Source: Pelagibacteraceae bacterium AG-390-A02
GTDB taxonomy: Bacteria; Pseudomonadota; Alphaproteobacteria; Pelagibacterales; Pelagibacteraceae
Assembly (NCBI GenBank): GCA_003278165.1
Contig: QCGU01000007.1
Location: 1-44,447 of the forward strand
Direction: 5' to 3'
DNA: 44,447 nt
Positions 10,352 to 18,779 of this stretch are shown here, piece after piece. Below the pieces are notes generated by a model. It ran no database searches. It was not told where the DNA came from and was given only the letters and a program-made list of their open reading frames with translations. The first letter of the stretch is position 1; each line of letters begins with the position of its first letter. Made by a program: the position numbers and the translations under genes.

Positions 10352-10611
10352 TAAGAAGGGGCGTTCTGTTGCCAGGTGCCCCGGACCCCGTGCTTAATTA
10401 ACTAGGTTAATTATGCAGCAAGTGCGTAACTTTCGTTAGCAATTATAAATTAGCCCGTTACGGTGGAACAATCCCGAACGAAAGAATAGCCTTTAGTCAC
10501 CCGTCGATTCTAGTTCACCCCCGCAAGTTGTAATGGTGGAGGTGGTGGGTACTGCCCCCACGTCCGCAATGGTTATTACGAAATTCGTTTATCGTCGTAG
10601 TTGGAAATCCA
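10352..10611 (-). ncRNA. ssrA: Circularly permuted two-piece tmRNA
   Basis: This RNA rescues stalled ribosomes and appends a degradation tag. On the minus strand the acceptor piece comes first (about 10611 to 10534). It has a T-arm with stem GTGGG/CCCAC (10561-10557 and 10549-10545), 3' acceptor strand CACCTCC (10544-10538), discriminator A and encoded CCA (10536-10534). An 11-nt spacer (10533-10523) follows. The coding piece then begins at 10522 with GGGGGTG, which pairs over 7 bp with CACCTCC, followed by the tmRNA 5' hallmark AGAATCGACGGG. The tag frame at 10440-10411 reads ANESYALAA-stop. Regions flanking the break also pair (TTCGTT with AACGAA). The outer ends are approximate: the 3' end of the coding piece lies somewhere near 10352-10365. 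Permutation is the established alphaproteobacterial arrangement. Confidence 0.93.
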
Positions 10612-10617
10612 ACGTTA

Positions 10618-10647
10618 ATAATATAAAAGTAATTACAATAGATTCAA
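10618..10647 (-). promoter_or_regulatory. Predicted promoter of the tmRNA gene, overlapping the thyX upstream region
   Basis: On the minus strand TTGAAT (10647-10642) is followed after 18 bp by TATTAT (10623-10618); an overlapping TATATT gives a 16-bp spacer. The start would fall near 10611, just before the small GTTGG/CCAAC hairpin at the 5' end of the acceptor piece. For thyX on the plus strand, TACAAT at 10634-10639 is a possible -10 box, so the two promoters would overlap back to back. Confidence 0.5.
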
Positions 10648-10655
10648 TAACAATC

Positions 10656-11603
10656 ATGAAATTAACTAAAGAACAATCAGAAGAAATAAAAAATCAACAA
10701 TCTCAGAGAAATCAAACTAAAAGAGTTACCGCTCCAGAACTTGAAAAAATACTTTATGAAGCACTGCCAGCCTTAGATCATGGATTTGTAAGGGTAGTTG
10801 ATTATATGGGCGATGACACCTCTATAGTTCAGTCCGCAAGAGTATCTTATGGTAAAGGGACAAAGCAAGTTTCAACAGATAAAGGTTTAATAAAATACTT
10901 GATGAGGCATTGGCACAGTACCCCATTTGAAATGTGTGAAATTAAATATCATATTAAACTTCCAATATTTATTGCAAGACAGTGGATCAGACATAGAACA
11001 GCTAATGTAAATGAATATTCTGCAAGATATTCAATTCTAGATAAAGAATTCTACTTACCATCTAAAGAAAACTTAGCAGCTCAATCAACTAGTAATCGAC
11101 AGGGAAGAGGAGATGTCCTTGAAGGAAAACAAGCAGAAGAAGTTTTAGAGCTTTTAAAAAGTGATGCAGAGAGAACTTATGACAATTATGAAATAATGCT
11201 GAATGAAAGATATGATGGTTCAACAATTGATGAAAATAAAAAAGGATTAGCAAGAGAGCTTGCAAGAATGAACTTAACTTTGAATACCTATACCCAGTGG
11301 TATTGGAAAACTGATTTATTAAATTTAATGAATTTTTTAAGGTTAAGAGCTGACAGTCACGCTCAGTATGAAATTAGAGTTTATGCAGATATAATGTTAG
11401 ATACAGTTAAAAAATGGGTACCAATAACTTATGATGCATTTATGGATTATAGAGTAGGAGGAACAGAAGTTTCTGCTAAAGGAAAAGTTATAATTCAAAA
11501 ACTTATTAAAGGTGAGAATGTAGATGTTGAGAGTTCAGGTCTTTCCAAAAGAGAATGGAATGAATTAATGACTGCTTTTGATCTTAAAGATAAATTGATT
11601 TAA
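10656..11603 (+). CDS. thyX: Flavin-dependent thymidylate synthase ThyX
   Basis: ThyX methylates dUMP to dTMP using methylene-tetrahydrofolate and FADH2, giving tetrahydrofolate rather than dihydrofolate. The 315-aa product has the ThyX motif [11 protein letters not shown] (RHR at residues 112-114, Ser122) and the typical [26 protein letters not shown] before it. I set the start at the ATG at 10656. The frame is open further upstream to 10533, but that stretch is the tmRNA acceptor piece and gives no family-like protein. The 3' end overlaps the convergent mrp gene by 20 bp. ThyX in place of ThyA often goes with loss of a classical dihydrofolate reductase; this cannot be tested here. Confidence 0.97.
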   Translation: MKLTKEQSEEIKNQQSQRNQTKRVTAPELEKILYEALPALDHGFVRVVDYMGDDTSIVQSARVSYGKGTKQVSTDKGLIKYLMRHWHSTPFEMCEIKYHIKLPIFIARQWIRHRTANVNEYSARYSILDKEFYLPSKENLAAQSTSNRQGRGDVLEGKQAEEVLELLKSDAERTYDNYEIMLNERYDGSTIDENKKGLARELARMNLTLNTYTQWYWKTDLLNLMNFLRLRADSHAQYEIRVYADIMLDTVKKWVPITYDAFMDYRVGGTEVSAKGKVIIQKLIKGENVDVESSGLSKREWNELMTAFDLKDKLI

Positions 11604-12408
11604 TCTTTTCAGCAAAATCCAAATATATTTTTGAAATCTCATGGTCTGGGTTCGACTCGACTAAAGGTTTTCCTTGATCACCAGAATTTCCAACTTCGGG
11701 ATCGATTGGTATTTCTCCTAAAAATTCTTTCTGAAATTCTTCAGCAGTCTTTTTAACTCCACCCTCACCAAATATCTTGTACTTCTTACCATCATCTCCA
11801 ACAAAAAAACTCATGTTATCAACTAAACCTAAAATTTTAACTCCAAGCTTATCAAACATTTTAATCCCTCTTTTTACATCTAAAAGAGCCACTTCTTGAG
11901 GAGTTGATACGATGATAGCACCATCCATTTTAATTTCTTGTGAAAAAGTTAATTGAGTATCACCAGTTCCCGGTGGCATATCAACAATTATAAAATCTAA
12001 ATCTTTCCAATTAACTTTCTGAGTAAAAGTTTTAATTGCACTGGTTACCATTGGACCTCTCCAAATCATTGGAGTTTGTTGATCTGCTAAAAATCCAATT
12101 GACATACATTGAATGTCATATTTTGTTATAGGATCTAATTTTTGACCATCACTTTTTGGTTTTTCGTTAATGTTAAACATTTTGGGAATAGAAGGACCAT
12201 AAATATCAGCATCTAATAATCCAACTTTACATCCAATTTTTTTTAAAGCTAAAGAAAGATTCGTTGCAAATGTAGATTTACCCACTCCTCCTTTTGCACT
12301 AGAAATTGCGATAGTAAATTTTGTTCCTAAGATTGGATTTTTTGTGAATTTCTTAGGTTCCAGCTTCTTTTTCATTGCGTCACTAAGTTCTGGCTTTTTA
12401 TCAGTCAT
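11584..12408 (-). CDS. mrp: Mrp/ApbC-type P-loop ATPase, iron-sulfur cluster carrier
   Basis: A member of the Mrp/NBP35 family of Fe-S cluster carriers. The deviant Walker [14 protein letters not shown] is clear, followed by [24 protein letters not shown] and [17 protein letters not shown] chose the ATG at 12408 (MTDKKPELS, 274 aa). An in-frame ATG at 12459 would add 17 residues but would abut the divergent hflK ATG with no room for promoters. The N-terminal MIP18/DUF59 domain of longer homologs is absent. The segment [17 protein letters not shown] lacks the CxxC seen at this place in E. coli Mrp; a Cys-free version may be common in alphaproteobacteria, but I cannot verify that. Confidence 0.93.
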   Translation of the reverse strand: MTDKKPELSDAMKKKLEPKKFTKNPILGTKFTIAISSAKGGVGKSTFATNLSLALKKIGCKVGLLDADIYGPSIPKMFNINEKPKSDGQKLDPITKYDIQCMSIGFLADQQTPMIWRGPMVTSAIKTFTQKVNWKDLDFIIVDMPPGTGDTQLTFSQEIKMDGAIIVSTPQEVALLDVKRGIKMFDKLGVKILGLVDNMSFFVGDDGKKYKIFGEGGVKKTAEEFQKEFLGEIPIDPEVGNSGDQGKPLVESNPDHEISKIYLDFAEKIKSIYL

Positions 12409-12422
12409 AAAACTATCATTAC

Positions 12423-12452
12423 TTGTTTTTTGCAATAAAGACACTATATACT
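12423..12452 (+). promoter_or_regulatory. Predicted promoter giving a leaderless hflK transcript
   Basis: TTGTTT (12423-12428), an 18-bp spacer and TATACT (12447-12452) lie directly before hflK. The -10 box ends 7 nt before the hflK ATG, so transcription would start at or within a base of the start codon. No Shine-Dalgarno sequence is present in the TTGGCAT between them. Confidence 0.45.
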
Positions 12453-12459
12453 TTGGCAT

Positions 12460-13566
12460 ATGTCAGATGATTTTAAAGGCAGAGGAGGAAGCCCGTGGGG
12501 AGCTCCCCCAGGAGGTGGTAGCGGAGGTAATGGTTCAGGTAGAAGACCAACACCACCGAATGTAGACGAGATAATTAGAGAGTTTCAAGAAAAGATTAAA
12601 AAATTTTTACCTGGTGGAAAATCATCTGGAGGAAAGTCTATTGGATTAATCTTATTAGTCTTAGCCTTTGTATGGCTTGCAAGTGGGCTGTATAGAGTAC
12701 TACCAGATGAACAAGGCGTAGTTCTTAGATTTGGAAAATTTGTTAAAACTACTCAGCCAGGATTAAATTATCATATACCTTTTCCAGTTGAGACCGTTCA
12801 AACTCCAAAAGTAACAAAAGTAAATAGAATTGATATCGGATTTAGATCTGAAAGAGATAGTGGCTTTTCTACAGGAGGAGGTGTTGCTGATGTTCCTCAA
12901 GAAAGCCTAATGCTTACTGGTGATGAGAATATTGTAAACATCGATTTTTCAGTATTTTGGGTTATTAAAGATGCAGGAAACTTTTTATTTAAAATTCAAG
13001 ATCCTGTAGGAACTGTTAAAGCTGCTGCAGAAACAGCAATGAGAGAAGTGATCGCAAAAAGTGATATTCAACCAATCTTAACAGAGGGAAGATCTAAAAT
13101 TGAGATTGAGACACAAGAAATCATTCAGACAATTTTAGATGATTATGAGAGTGGAATTCAAATTACGCAAGTACAAACTCAAAAAGCTGACCCACCTGAT
13201 CAAGTTATTGATGCATTTAGAGATGTTCAAGCTGCAAGAGCAGACATGGAAAGATCAAAAAACGAAGCTGAAGCGTATGCAAATGATGTAATACCAAGAG
13301 CAAGAGGGGAAGCACAAAAAATTTTACAAGCCGCAGAAGCTTATAAAAAAGAGGTAGTTGCTAAAGCAGAAGGTGAAGCGAGCAGGTTCTTAGCAATTTA
13401 CAATGAATATGCAAAAGCGAAACAAGTTACTCAAGAAAGAATGTTTCTTGAGACAATGGAAACTGTTTTGGCTGATATAAATAAAATTATTATAGATAAA
13501 GAATCTGGTTCAGGTGTGGTTCCATATCTACCATTACCAGAGCTTAAAAAGAAAGAGACAAATTAA
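12460..13566 (+). CDS. hflK: FtsH protease modulator HflK
   Basis: HflK forms a membrane complex with HflC that encloses and regulates the FtsH protease. The 368-aa protein has the typical Gly/Pro-rich cytoplasmic N-terminus (residues 1-50), one membrane helix at about 62-80 (IGLILLVLAFVWLASGLY), then the SPFH/band-7 domain (VLPDEQGVVLRFGKFVKTTQPGLNYHIPFPVE) and a long charged helical region (about 240-330) rich in Ala, Glu and Lys. The next gene, hflC, starts on the base after the stop. The start codon is 51 bp from the chosen mrp start. Confidence 0.97.
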   Translation: MSDDFKGRGGSPWGAPPGGGSGGNGSGRRPTPPNVDEIIREFQEKIKKFLPGGKSSGGKSIGLILLVLAFVWLASGLYRVLPDEQGVVLRFGKFVKTTQPGLNYHIPFPVETVQTPKVTKVNRIDIGFRSERDSGFSTGGGVADVPQESLMLTGDENIVNIDFSVFWVIKDAGNFLFKIQDPVGTVKAAAETAMREVIAKSDIQPILTEGRSKIEIETQEIIQTILDDYESGIQITQVQTQKADPPDQVIDAFRDVQAARADMERSKNEAEAYANDVIPRARGEAQKILQAAEAYKKEVVAKAEGEASRFLAIYNEYAKAKQVTQERMFLETMETVLADINKIIIDKESGSGVVPYLPLPELKKKETN

Positions 13567-14439
13567 ATGAAAGCTGGAAAAGTAGTAGCTGGAATATTGG
13601 TTTTAATTGGTATTGTAGCATATCTATCAGTAATTATAGTTAAAGAAGTAAATCAAGCAATAATCCTTCAGTTTGGTGATCCAAAAAGAATTATAATGAA
13701 ACCAGGTTTAAATTTTAAAATTCCATTTATTCAAAATGTTGTTTATTTAGACAAAAGAATTTTAAATTTAGACACTCCACCAGAGGAAGTAATTGCATCT
13801 GATCAAAAAAGATTAATTGTTGATGCATTTGCAAGATTTCAAATAGTTGATCCTTTAAAATTTTATATTTCTGTTGGAGATGAAAGAGTTGCAAGATCAA
13901 GGTTATCTACAATTATAAATTCAAGAATTAGAAATGTTTTGGGTCAAGAAGAATTACAAACTTTGCTATCACAGGATAGATCAAAACAAATGTCTTTAAT
14001 TAAAGAGGGTGTTAATAACGAAGCACAAAATTTTGGTATTAGTATTGTTGATGTAAGAATTAAAAGAGCAGATCTTCCACAAGCAAATAGTGATGCAATC
14101 TACAGAAGAATGCAGACTGAGAGGGAAAGAGAAGCAAAAGAATTTAGAGCAAAAGGAGCTGAGATGGCAGTAACAATTACTTCAACAGCTGATAAAGAAG
14201 TAACAGTGATATTGGCTGATGCTCAAAAACAATCAGAAATTATGAAGGGAGAAGGTGATGGAGAAAGAAATAAAATCTTTGCAGATGCTTTTGGTCAGGA
14301 TCCTGAATTCTTTTCTTTCTACAGATCGATGCAATCTTATAGCAAAGCATTTACTGCGGGTGAAACCTCAATGATCTTGTCTCCAGATAGTGAATTTTTT
14401 AAATTTTTTGGAAATACAAATCCCGATATTAAACAATAA
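13567..14439 (+). CDS. hflC: FtsH protease modulator HflC
   Basis: Partner of HflK in the HflKC membrane cage around FtsH. The 290-aa product has an N-terminal signal-anchor helix at about 5-26, the SPFH domain (EVNQAIILQFGDPKRIIMKPGLNFKIPFIQNVVYLDKRILNLDTPPEEVIASDQKRLIVDAF is spread across 28-90) and the C-terminal helical segment with TEREREAKEFRAKGAEMA. The terminal motif SPDSEFFKFFG is characteristic of the family. It starts immediately after the hflK stop, and the DUF2065 gene follows after 8 bp, matching a common proteobacterial order. Confidence 0.97.
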   Translation: MKAGKVVAGILVLIGIVAYLSVIIVKEVNQAIILQFGDPKRIIMKPGLNFKIPFIQNVVYLDKRILNLDTPPEEVIASDQKRLIVDAFARFQIVDPLKFYISVGDERVARSRLSTIINSRIRNVLGQEELQTLLSQDRSKQMSLIKEGVNNEAQNFGISIVDVRIKRADLPQANSDAIYRRMQTEREREAKEFRAKGAEMAVTITSTADKEVTVILADAQKQSEIMKGEGDGERNKIFADAFGQDPEFFSFYRSMQSYSKAFTAGETSMILSPDSEFFKFFGNTNPDIKQ

Positions 14440-14447
14440 TTTTTTAG

Positions 14448-14633
14448 ATGAATGAGCTAGTCATAGCCTTTGGTCTTTTTTTATTTATAGAAGGAATTTT
14501 GTATGCCTTATTTCCAGCAAAAATGAAAAGTATGCTAAAAAAACTTGAACTTTTCAAAGATAGCCAACTACGATCAGGTGGACTTATTTTTGCAGTTATA
14601 GGTTTTGTAATTGTTTATTTAATTAAAAGTTAA
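14448..14633 (+). CDS. DUF2065 small inner-membrane protein (YjeT-like)
   Basis: A 61-aa protein with two predicted membrane helices (about residues 3-22 and 43-59) separated by a basic loop (PAKMKSMLKKLELFKDSQLRSGG). Length, topology and the EGILYALFP and R.GG...IG patterns match DUF2065. Members are often next to hflKC, as here, so a link to FtsH/HflKC function is plausible but unproven. It sits 8 bp after hflC and 1 bp before the Do-family protease gene, so it is almost certainly in the same transcript. Confidence 0.85.
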   Translation: MNELVIAFGLFLFIEGILYALFPAKMKSMLKKLELFKDSQLRSGGLIFAVIGFVIVYLIKS

Positions 14634-14634
14634 A

Positions 14635-16050
14635 ATGAAAAAATTAAAACTTATATTTTTAACAATTGTATTTTCTTTAAGTATTTCAATACAATCAAAT
14701 TCTAAACCTGTTCCAGCATCATTTGCAGATCTTGCAGAAAAATTGATGCCATCTGTAGTAAATATTTCTACATCAACTACTGTAGTTACTAATAGCAACC
14801 CATTTCCGTTTCAATTCCCTCCAGGTTCTCCATTTGAAGATATGTTCAAAGAATTTGGCACCCCTCAAGAAAGAAAATCAGCTGCTTTAGGCTCCGGATT
14901 TATTATAGATGAAAATGGAATTGTAGTAACAAATAATCATGTAATTCAAGATGCTGATGATATTATTGTTAGAGTAAATGGAGACCAAGAATATAAAGCA
15001 AAGGTTCTTGGTGCCGATCCTTTGATGGATATAGCAGTATTACAATTAGAAACAGATGATAAATTTAAACCAGTTGGTTTTGGAGATTCTGACAAAGCAA
15101 GAATTGGTGATTGGGTTTTAGCGATTGGAAATCCATTTGGTCTCGGTGGAACAGTAACTGCAGGAATTATTTCAGCAAGAAACAGATCAATTGGATTATC
15201 AAGATATGAGGATTTTATTCAAACAGATGCATCAATCAATTCAGGAAACTCAGGTGGACCTTTATTTGATATGGAAGGAAATGTAATTGGAATTAATACT
15301 GCTATTTTAGGAAGAAATGGTTCTATCGGTATAGGATTTTCAATTCCATCAAATAGCGCTCAACAAGTTATAAAACAATTAATAGAGTTTGGAGAAACAA
15401 AAAGAGGTTGGTTAGGTGTAAGAATTCAAGATGTTACAAAAGAAATTGCTGAGGCTGAAGAATTAGATAAACCAAGAGGTGCTTTAGTTGCTAGTGTTGC
15501 TGAAAATAGTCCTTCTGAAAAAGCTGGTATTCAGGCAGGAGATATAATTTTAGAGTTTAATGGTGTTGAGATTAAGCAAATGAAAGAGCTACCAGCTATT
15601 GTTGCAAGAACAGATGTTGGTAAAAATGTAGATGTAAAAATTTGGAGAAATAAAAAAGAAATAACTAAAAAAGTTTTGTTAGGAAGATTAGAAACATCTG
15701 ATGATTTCAAAGTAAGCAAAAATCCAAAAAAAGATGAAAATAATTTGGATGAAATTATTGAGAGTTTAAAAATAGCAGTAAGACCTTTAACCAAAGAGGA
15801 CATAAATAATCGTAAATTACCAAACCAAACCACAGGATTAGTAATTACCAATATGGCTAATAACAGTCCTTTGGCAAACTCTATTGAGATAAATAGTATT
15901 ATTATCGAAGTTCAAAAGAAAAAAATTAGGTCAGCAGATGATTTAAGAGATATCACCCAAAAAGCAATAAACTCAAATCAAAAAACTATTTTAATTGCAA
16001 TTTATAACAATCAAAATCAACGAAGATACATTGGCGTTAAATTAGATTAG
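14635..16050 (+). CDS. degP: Do/HtrA-family periplasmic serine protease
   Basis: A periplasmic protease/chaperone that degrades or refolds damaged envelope proteins. The 471-aa protein has a signal peptide (about residues 1-23), a trypsin-like domain with catalytic triad His102 (VVTNNHVIQ), Asp132 (DPLMDIAVLQL) and Ser206 (INSGNSGGPLFD), PDZ1 at about 255-345 (KRGWLGVRIQDV ... AGIQAGDIILEFNGVEI), and a more divergent PDZ2 at about 375-465. A flexible FPFQFPPGSPFEDMFKEF segment at 57-74 matches the LA loop. DegP versus DegQ cannot be settled from sequence alone. Its place after hflKC makes an envelope quality-control operon. Confidence 0.95.
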   Translation: MKKLKLIFLTIVFSLSISIQSNSKPVPASFADLAEKLMPSVVNISTSTTVVTNSNPFPFQFPPGSPFEDMFKEFGTPQERKSAALGSGFIIDENGIVVTNNHVIQDADDIIVRVNGDQEYKAKVLGADPLMDIAVLQLETDDKFKPVGFGDSDKARIGDWVLAIGNPFGLGGTVTAGIISARNRSIGLSRYEDFIQTDASINSGNSGGPLFDMEGNVIGINTAILGRNGSIGIGFSIPSNSAQQVIKQLIEFGETKRGWLGVRIQDVTKEIAEAEELDKPRGALVASVAENSPSEKAGIQAGDIILEFNGVEIKQMKELPAIVARTDVGKNVDVKIWRNKKEITKKVLLGRLETSDDFKVSKNPKKDENNLDEIIESLKIAVRPLTKEDINNRKLPNQTTGLVITNMANNSPLANSIEINSIIIEVQKKKIRSADDLRDITQKAINSNQKTILIAIYNNQNQRRYIGVKLD

Positions 16051-16052
16051 TA

Positions 16053-16961
16053 ATGGATTTGAAATCCAAGATAATTTTAATTTCAGGACCCACAGCATCT
16101 GGAAAATCAAGCTTTGCAATTAAACTTGCAAAAAAAATTAAAGGTGAAATTATTAATGCTGACAGTATGCAAGTTTATAAACAGCTTAAAGTTTTGTCAG
16201 CAAGACCAGACCCTAAAAATTATCAATCAATAAAACATCATCTGTATGGTTTTCAAGATGCAAAGAAAAGTTTTTCAACTGGTGATTGGCTTAAAATTAC
16301 AAACAAAAAAATTATTGAAGTTAAAAAAAGAAGAAAAATACCAATTCTAGTTGGAGGTACTGGGCTTTATTTTAAAGCTTTAACTGATGGTCTAGTTCGA
16401 ATTCCAAACATTCCTGTAAGGTTAAGAAATAAAATTCGAAATTTAAATAAAAAAATTGGTCAAAATAAATTCTATAAGCAATTAATAAAACTAGATCCTC
16501 TTTCAAAAAATAAAATTAACCCTACTGATACTCAGAGATCAATAAGAGCTTTTGAAGTAAAAAAGTTTACAAACAAATCTCTTCATGATTGGTTTAAAAA
16601 CACTAAATCAAATTATTTAGAGGATGATTTTTTCAAAATTTATATTGATTATCCACGTGATGAATTGGTTGAAAGAATTCATCAAAGAACTGGAAATATG
16701 ATTAAAATGGGTGCTGTGAATGAGGTTAAAAGATTTTTAAAACTCAAAATTAAAAAACAAATGACTGCTTGCAAAGCAATCGGAGTAAATGAAATTCAGG
16801 AATATTTATCTGAAGAAAAAAAAATTGATGAAATCAAAGAAAAAATATCAATAAAAACTAGACAATACGCCAAAAGACAAAGCACATGGGCTCGAGGACA
16901 AATGAGTGATTGGGTTAAACTTAAGCCATCTGAGATAAACAAATTTTTAAAAAAAATTTAA
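16053..16961 (+). CDS. miaA: tRNA dimethylallyltransferase
   Basis: MiaA transfers a dimethylallyl group to A37 of tRNAs that read UNN codons. The 302-aa product begins MDLKSKIILISGPTASGKSS, with the P-loop at about 12-19, then DSMQVYK, the LVGGTGLYFKAL motif near 105-115 and the C-terminal TRQYAKRQSTWARGQ that contacts tRNA. It begins 2 bp after the protease stop and closes the hflK-hflC-DUF2065-degP-miaA run. Its substrate DMAPP comes from the MEP pathway, which dxs starts at the left edge of the window. Confidence 0.97.
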   Translation: MDLKSKIILISGPTASGKSSFAIKLAKKIKGEIINADSMQVYKQLKVLSARPDPKNYQSIKHHLYGFQDAKKSFSTGDWLKITNKKIIEVKKRRKIPILVGGTGLYFKALTDGLVRIPNIPVRLRNKIRNLNKKIGQNKFYKQLIKLDPLSKNKINPTDTQRSIRAFEVKKFTNKSLHDWFKNTKSNYLEDDFFKIYIDYPRDELVERIHQRTGNMIKMGAVNEVKRFLKLKIKKQMTACKAIGVNEIQEYLSEEKKIDEIKEKISIKTRQYAKRQSTWARGQMSDWVKLKPSEINKFLKKI

Positions 16962-16978
16962 ATTTTCCATACTTAACC

Positions 16979-17008
16979 TTGACCAATTAGCACAACTTCA
17001 GCTAGATT
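16979..17008 (+). promoter_or_regulatory. Predicted ilvB promoter placed for a (near-)leaderless transcript
   Basis: TTGACC (16979-16984), an 18-bp spacer and TAGATT (17003-17008) precede ilvB. The -10 box ends 5 nt before the ATG at 17014. The intervening GCGAA is not a recognisable ribosome binding site. No leader peptide or attenuator hairpin of the enteric ilv type is visible in the 52-bp gap. Confidence 0.45.
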
Positions 17009-17013
17009 GCGAA

Positions 17014-18774
17014 ATGCCAAAATTATTAACTGGAGCAGAAATCGTATTTAAGTGCCTTGAAGACCAAAAGGTAAACCATATTTTTGGCTATCCTGGTGGA
17101 GCTGTATTGCCAATATATGATGAGTTAAAAAATCATCCATCTATTAAACATATTCTTGTAAGACACGAACAAGGCGCAGGTCATGCAGCAGAGGGTTACG
17201 CAAGATCAACTGGAAAACCTGGCGTTGTTTTGGTTACATCAGGCCCCGGTGCGACCAATGTGGTTACTGCTTTAACTGATGCATACATGGACTCTGTTCC
17301 AATGGTTTGTATCTCTGGGCAAGTTCCAACACATCTTATAGGTACGGACGCATTTCAAGAATGTGATACAACAGGAATTACAAGACCATGCACAAAGCAC
17401 AACTGGTTAGTAAAAGATATTAATGAACTTTCAGATGTTATGCATGAGGCTTTTAAAGTTGCAACAACAGGAAGACCTGGTCCGGTATTAATTGATATTC
17501 CAAAAGATATTCAATTTGCAAAAGCAAAATATAAAAAACCAAAAAAAGACAAAAAACTTAATGGTAAATCTCATAATAAGTTTTCAGCTAATGAAATTGA
17601 TCAATTAATTAATTTAATTAATAAAGCAAAGAAGCCAATTATATATAGCGGTGGGGGTGTAATAAATTCAGGACCAAAAGCAAGTGAAGCCCTCAGAAAA
17701 TTTGTCGAATTAACAGGTTTCCCAATCACTTCAACTTTACAAGGTCTAGGTGCTTATCCTGGAGATGATAATCAGTTTTTAGGAATGCTAGGAATGCATG
17801 GAACATATGAAGCAAACAATGCAATGCATGACTGTGATTTATTAATAAACATTGGTGCAAGATTTGATGACCGTATTACAGGAAAAATTGATGATTTCTC
17901 TCCTAATTCAAAAAAAGTTCATATTGATATTGATCCATCCTCAATTAATAAAATTATTAAAGTAGATCTTGCAATAGTAGGTGATGTTACAAAAGTAATT
18001 GATAAAGTTAACAGAACAATTGTTAAAAATGGAAATGGTAAATCAAATAAACCAAATATTGCAAAATGGTGGGAACAAATTCAAAAATGGAGAAACAAAA
18101 ATTCTTTAAATTTCATAAATAGTGAAGATAGTATAAAACCTCAGCATGCTGTTCAAAGACTTTATGAATTAACAAAAAATAAAGATACTTATGTAACAAC
18201 AGAAGTGGGTCAGCACCAAATGTGGGCTGCTCAACATTATAAATTTAATAAACCAAATAGATGGATGACTTCAGGAGGATTAGGAACTATGGGTTATGGA
18301 TTACCCGCAGCTGTTGGAGTTCAAGTAGCTCACCCAGAAAAATTAGTTATAGATATAGCTGGAGAAGCATCTGTTTTAATGACAATGCAAGAGATGTCTA
18401 CAGCTGTTCAATATAACTTACCAATAAAGATTTTTATCTTGAATAATCAGTACATGGGAATGGTGAGGCAATGGCAAGAGCTACTTCATGAGAAGAATTA
18501 TTCTGAGAGTTATTCAGAAGCACTACCAGATTTTATGAAAATGGCTGATGCTTATGGTTGCCTAGGAATAAAAGCTGATGATCCATCAGAGCTAGATGAA
18601 AAAATTCAAGAAATGGTTGACTATAATGGTCCTGTTATTTTTGATTGTCATGTGGATCCAAATGAAAATTGCTTCCCAATGATACCTTCAGGTAAACCTC
18701 ATAATCAGATGATATTAGGGCCGAACGATCAGGAAGAGAATAAAATAAAAGGAAAAGGCAAAGCCTTAGTTTAA
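17014..18774 (+). CDS. ilvB: Acetolactate synthase, large (catalytic) subunit
   Basis: This ThDP enzyme makes acetolactate (valine/leucine) or acetohydroxybutyrate (isoleucine). At 586 aa it has the three expected domains: N-terminal pyrimidine-binding domain with catalytic Glu52 (RHEQGAGHAAEGYAR), a central domain (about 195-330), and the C-terminal pyrophosphate-binding domain with NNQYMGMVRQWQELLHE. The ThDP/Mg motif, usually GDGS or GDAS, reads GEAS at 450-453, with the closing NN at 477-478. The Asp-to-Glu change keeps the charge. The regulatory subunit gene follows after 5 bp. Confidence 0.96.
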   Translation: MPKLLTGAEIVFKCLEDQKVNHIFGYPGGAVLPIYDELKNHPSIKHILVRHEQGAGHAAEGYARSTGKPGVVLVTSGPGATNVVTALTDAYMDSVPMVCISGQVPTHLIGTDAFQECDTTGITRPCTKHNWLVKDINELSDVMHEAFKVATTGRPGPVLIDIPKDIQFAKAKYKKPKKDKKLNGKSHNKFSANEIDQLINLINKAKKPIIYSGGGVINSGPKASEALRKFVELTGFPITSTLQGLGAYPGDDNQFLGMLGMHGTYEANNAMHDCDLLINIGARFDDRITGKIDDFSPNSKKVHIDIDPSSINKIIKVDLAIVGDVTKVIDKVNRTIVKNGNGKSNKPNIAKWWEQIQKWRNKNSLNFINSEDSIKPQHAVQRLYELTKNKDTYVTTEVGQHQMWAAQHYKFNKPNRWMTSGGLGTMGYGLPAAVGVQVAHPEKLVIDIAGEASVLMTMQEMSTAVQYNLPIKIFILNNQYMGMVRQWQELLHEKNYSESYSEALPDFMKMADAYGCLGIKADDPSELDEKIQEMVDYNGPVIFDCHVDPNENCFPMIPSGKPHNQMILGPNDQEENKIKGKGKALV

Positions 18775-18779
18775 TTAAA

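Noticed and set aside
10533-10655. Upstream extension of the thyX reading frame (41 extra codons)
   Set aside because: The stretch is the tmRNA acceptor piece and promoter region read in the antisense direction; the family-like protein begins at the ATG at 10656.
16962-17013. Attenuator, leader peptide or riboswitch before ilvB
   Set aside because: The gap is only 52 bp and holds a promoter; no run of Ile/Val/Leu codons or alternative hairpins was seen.
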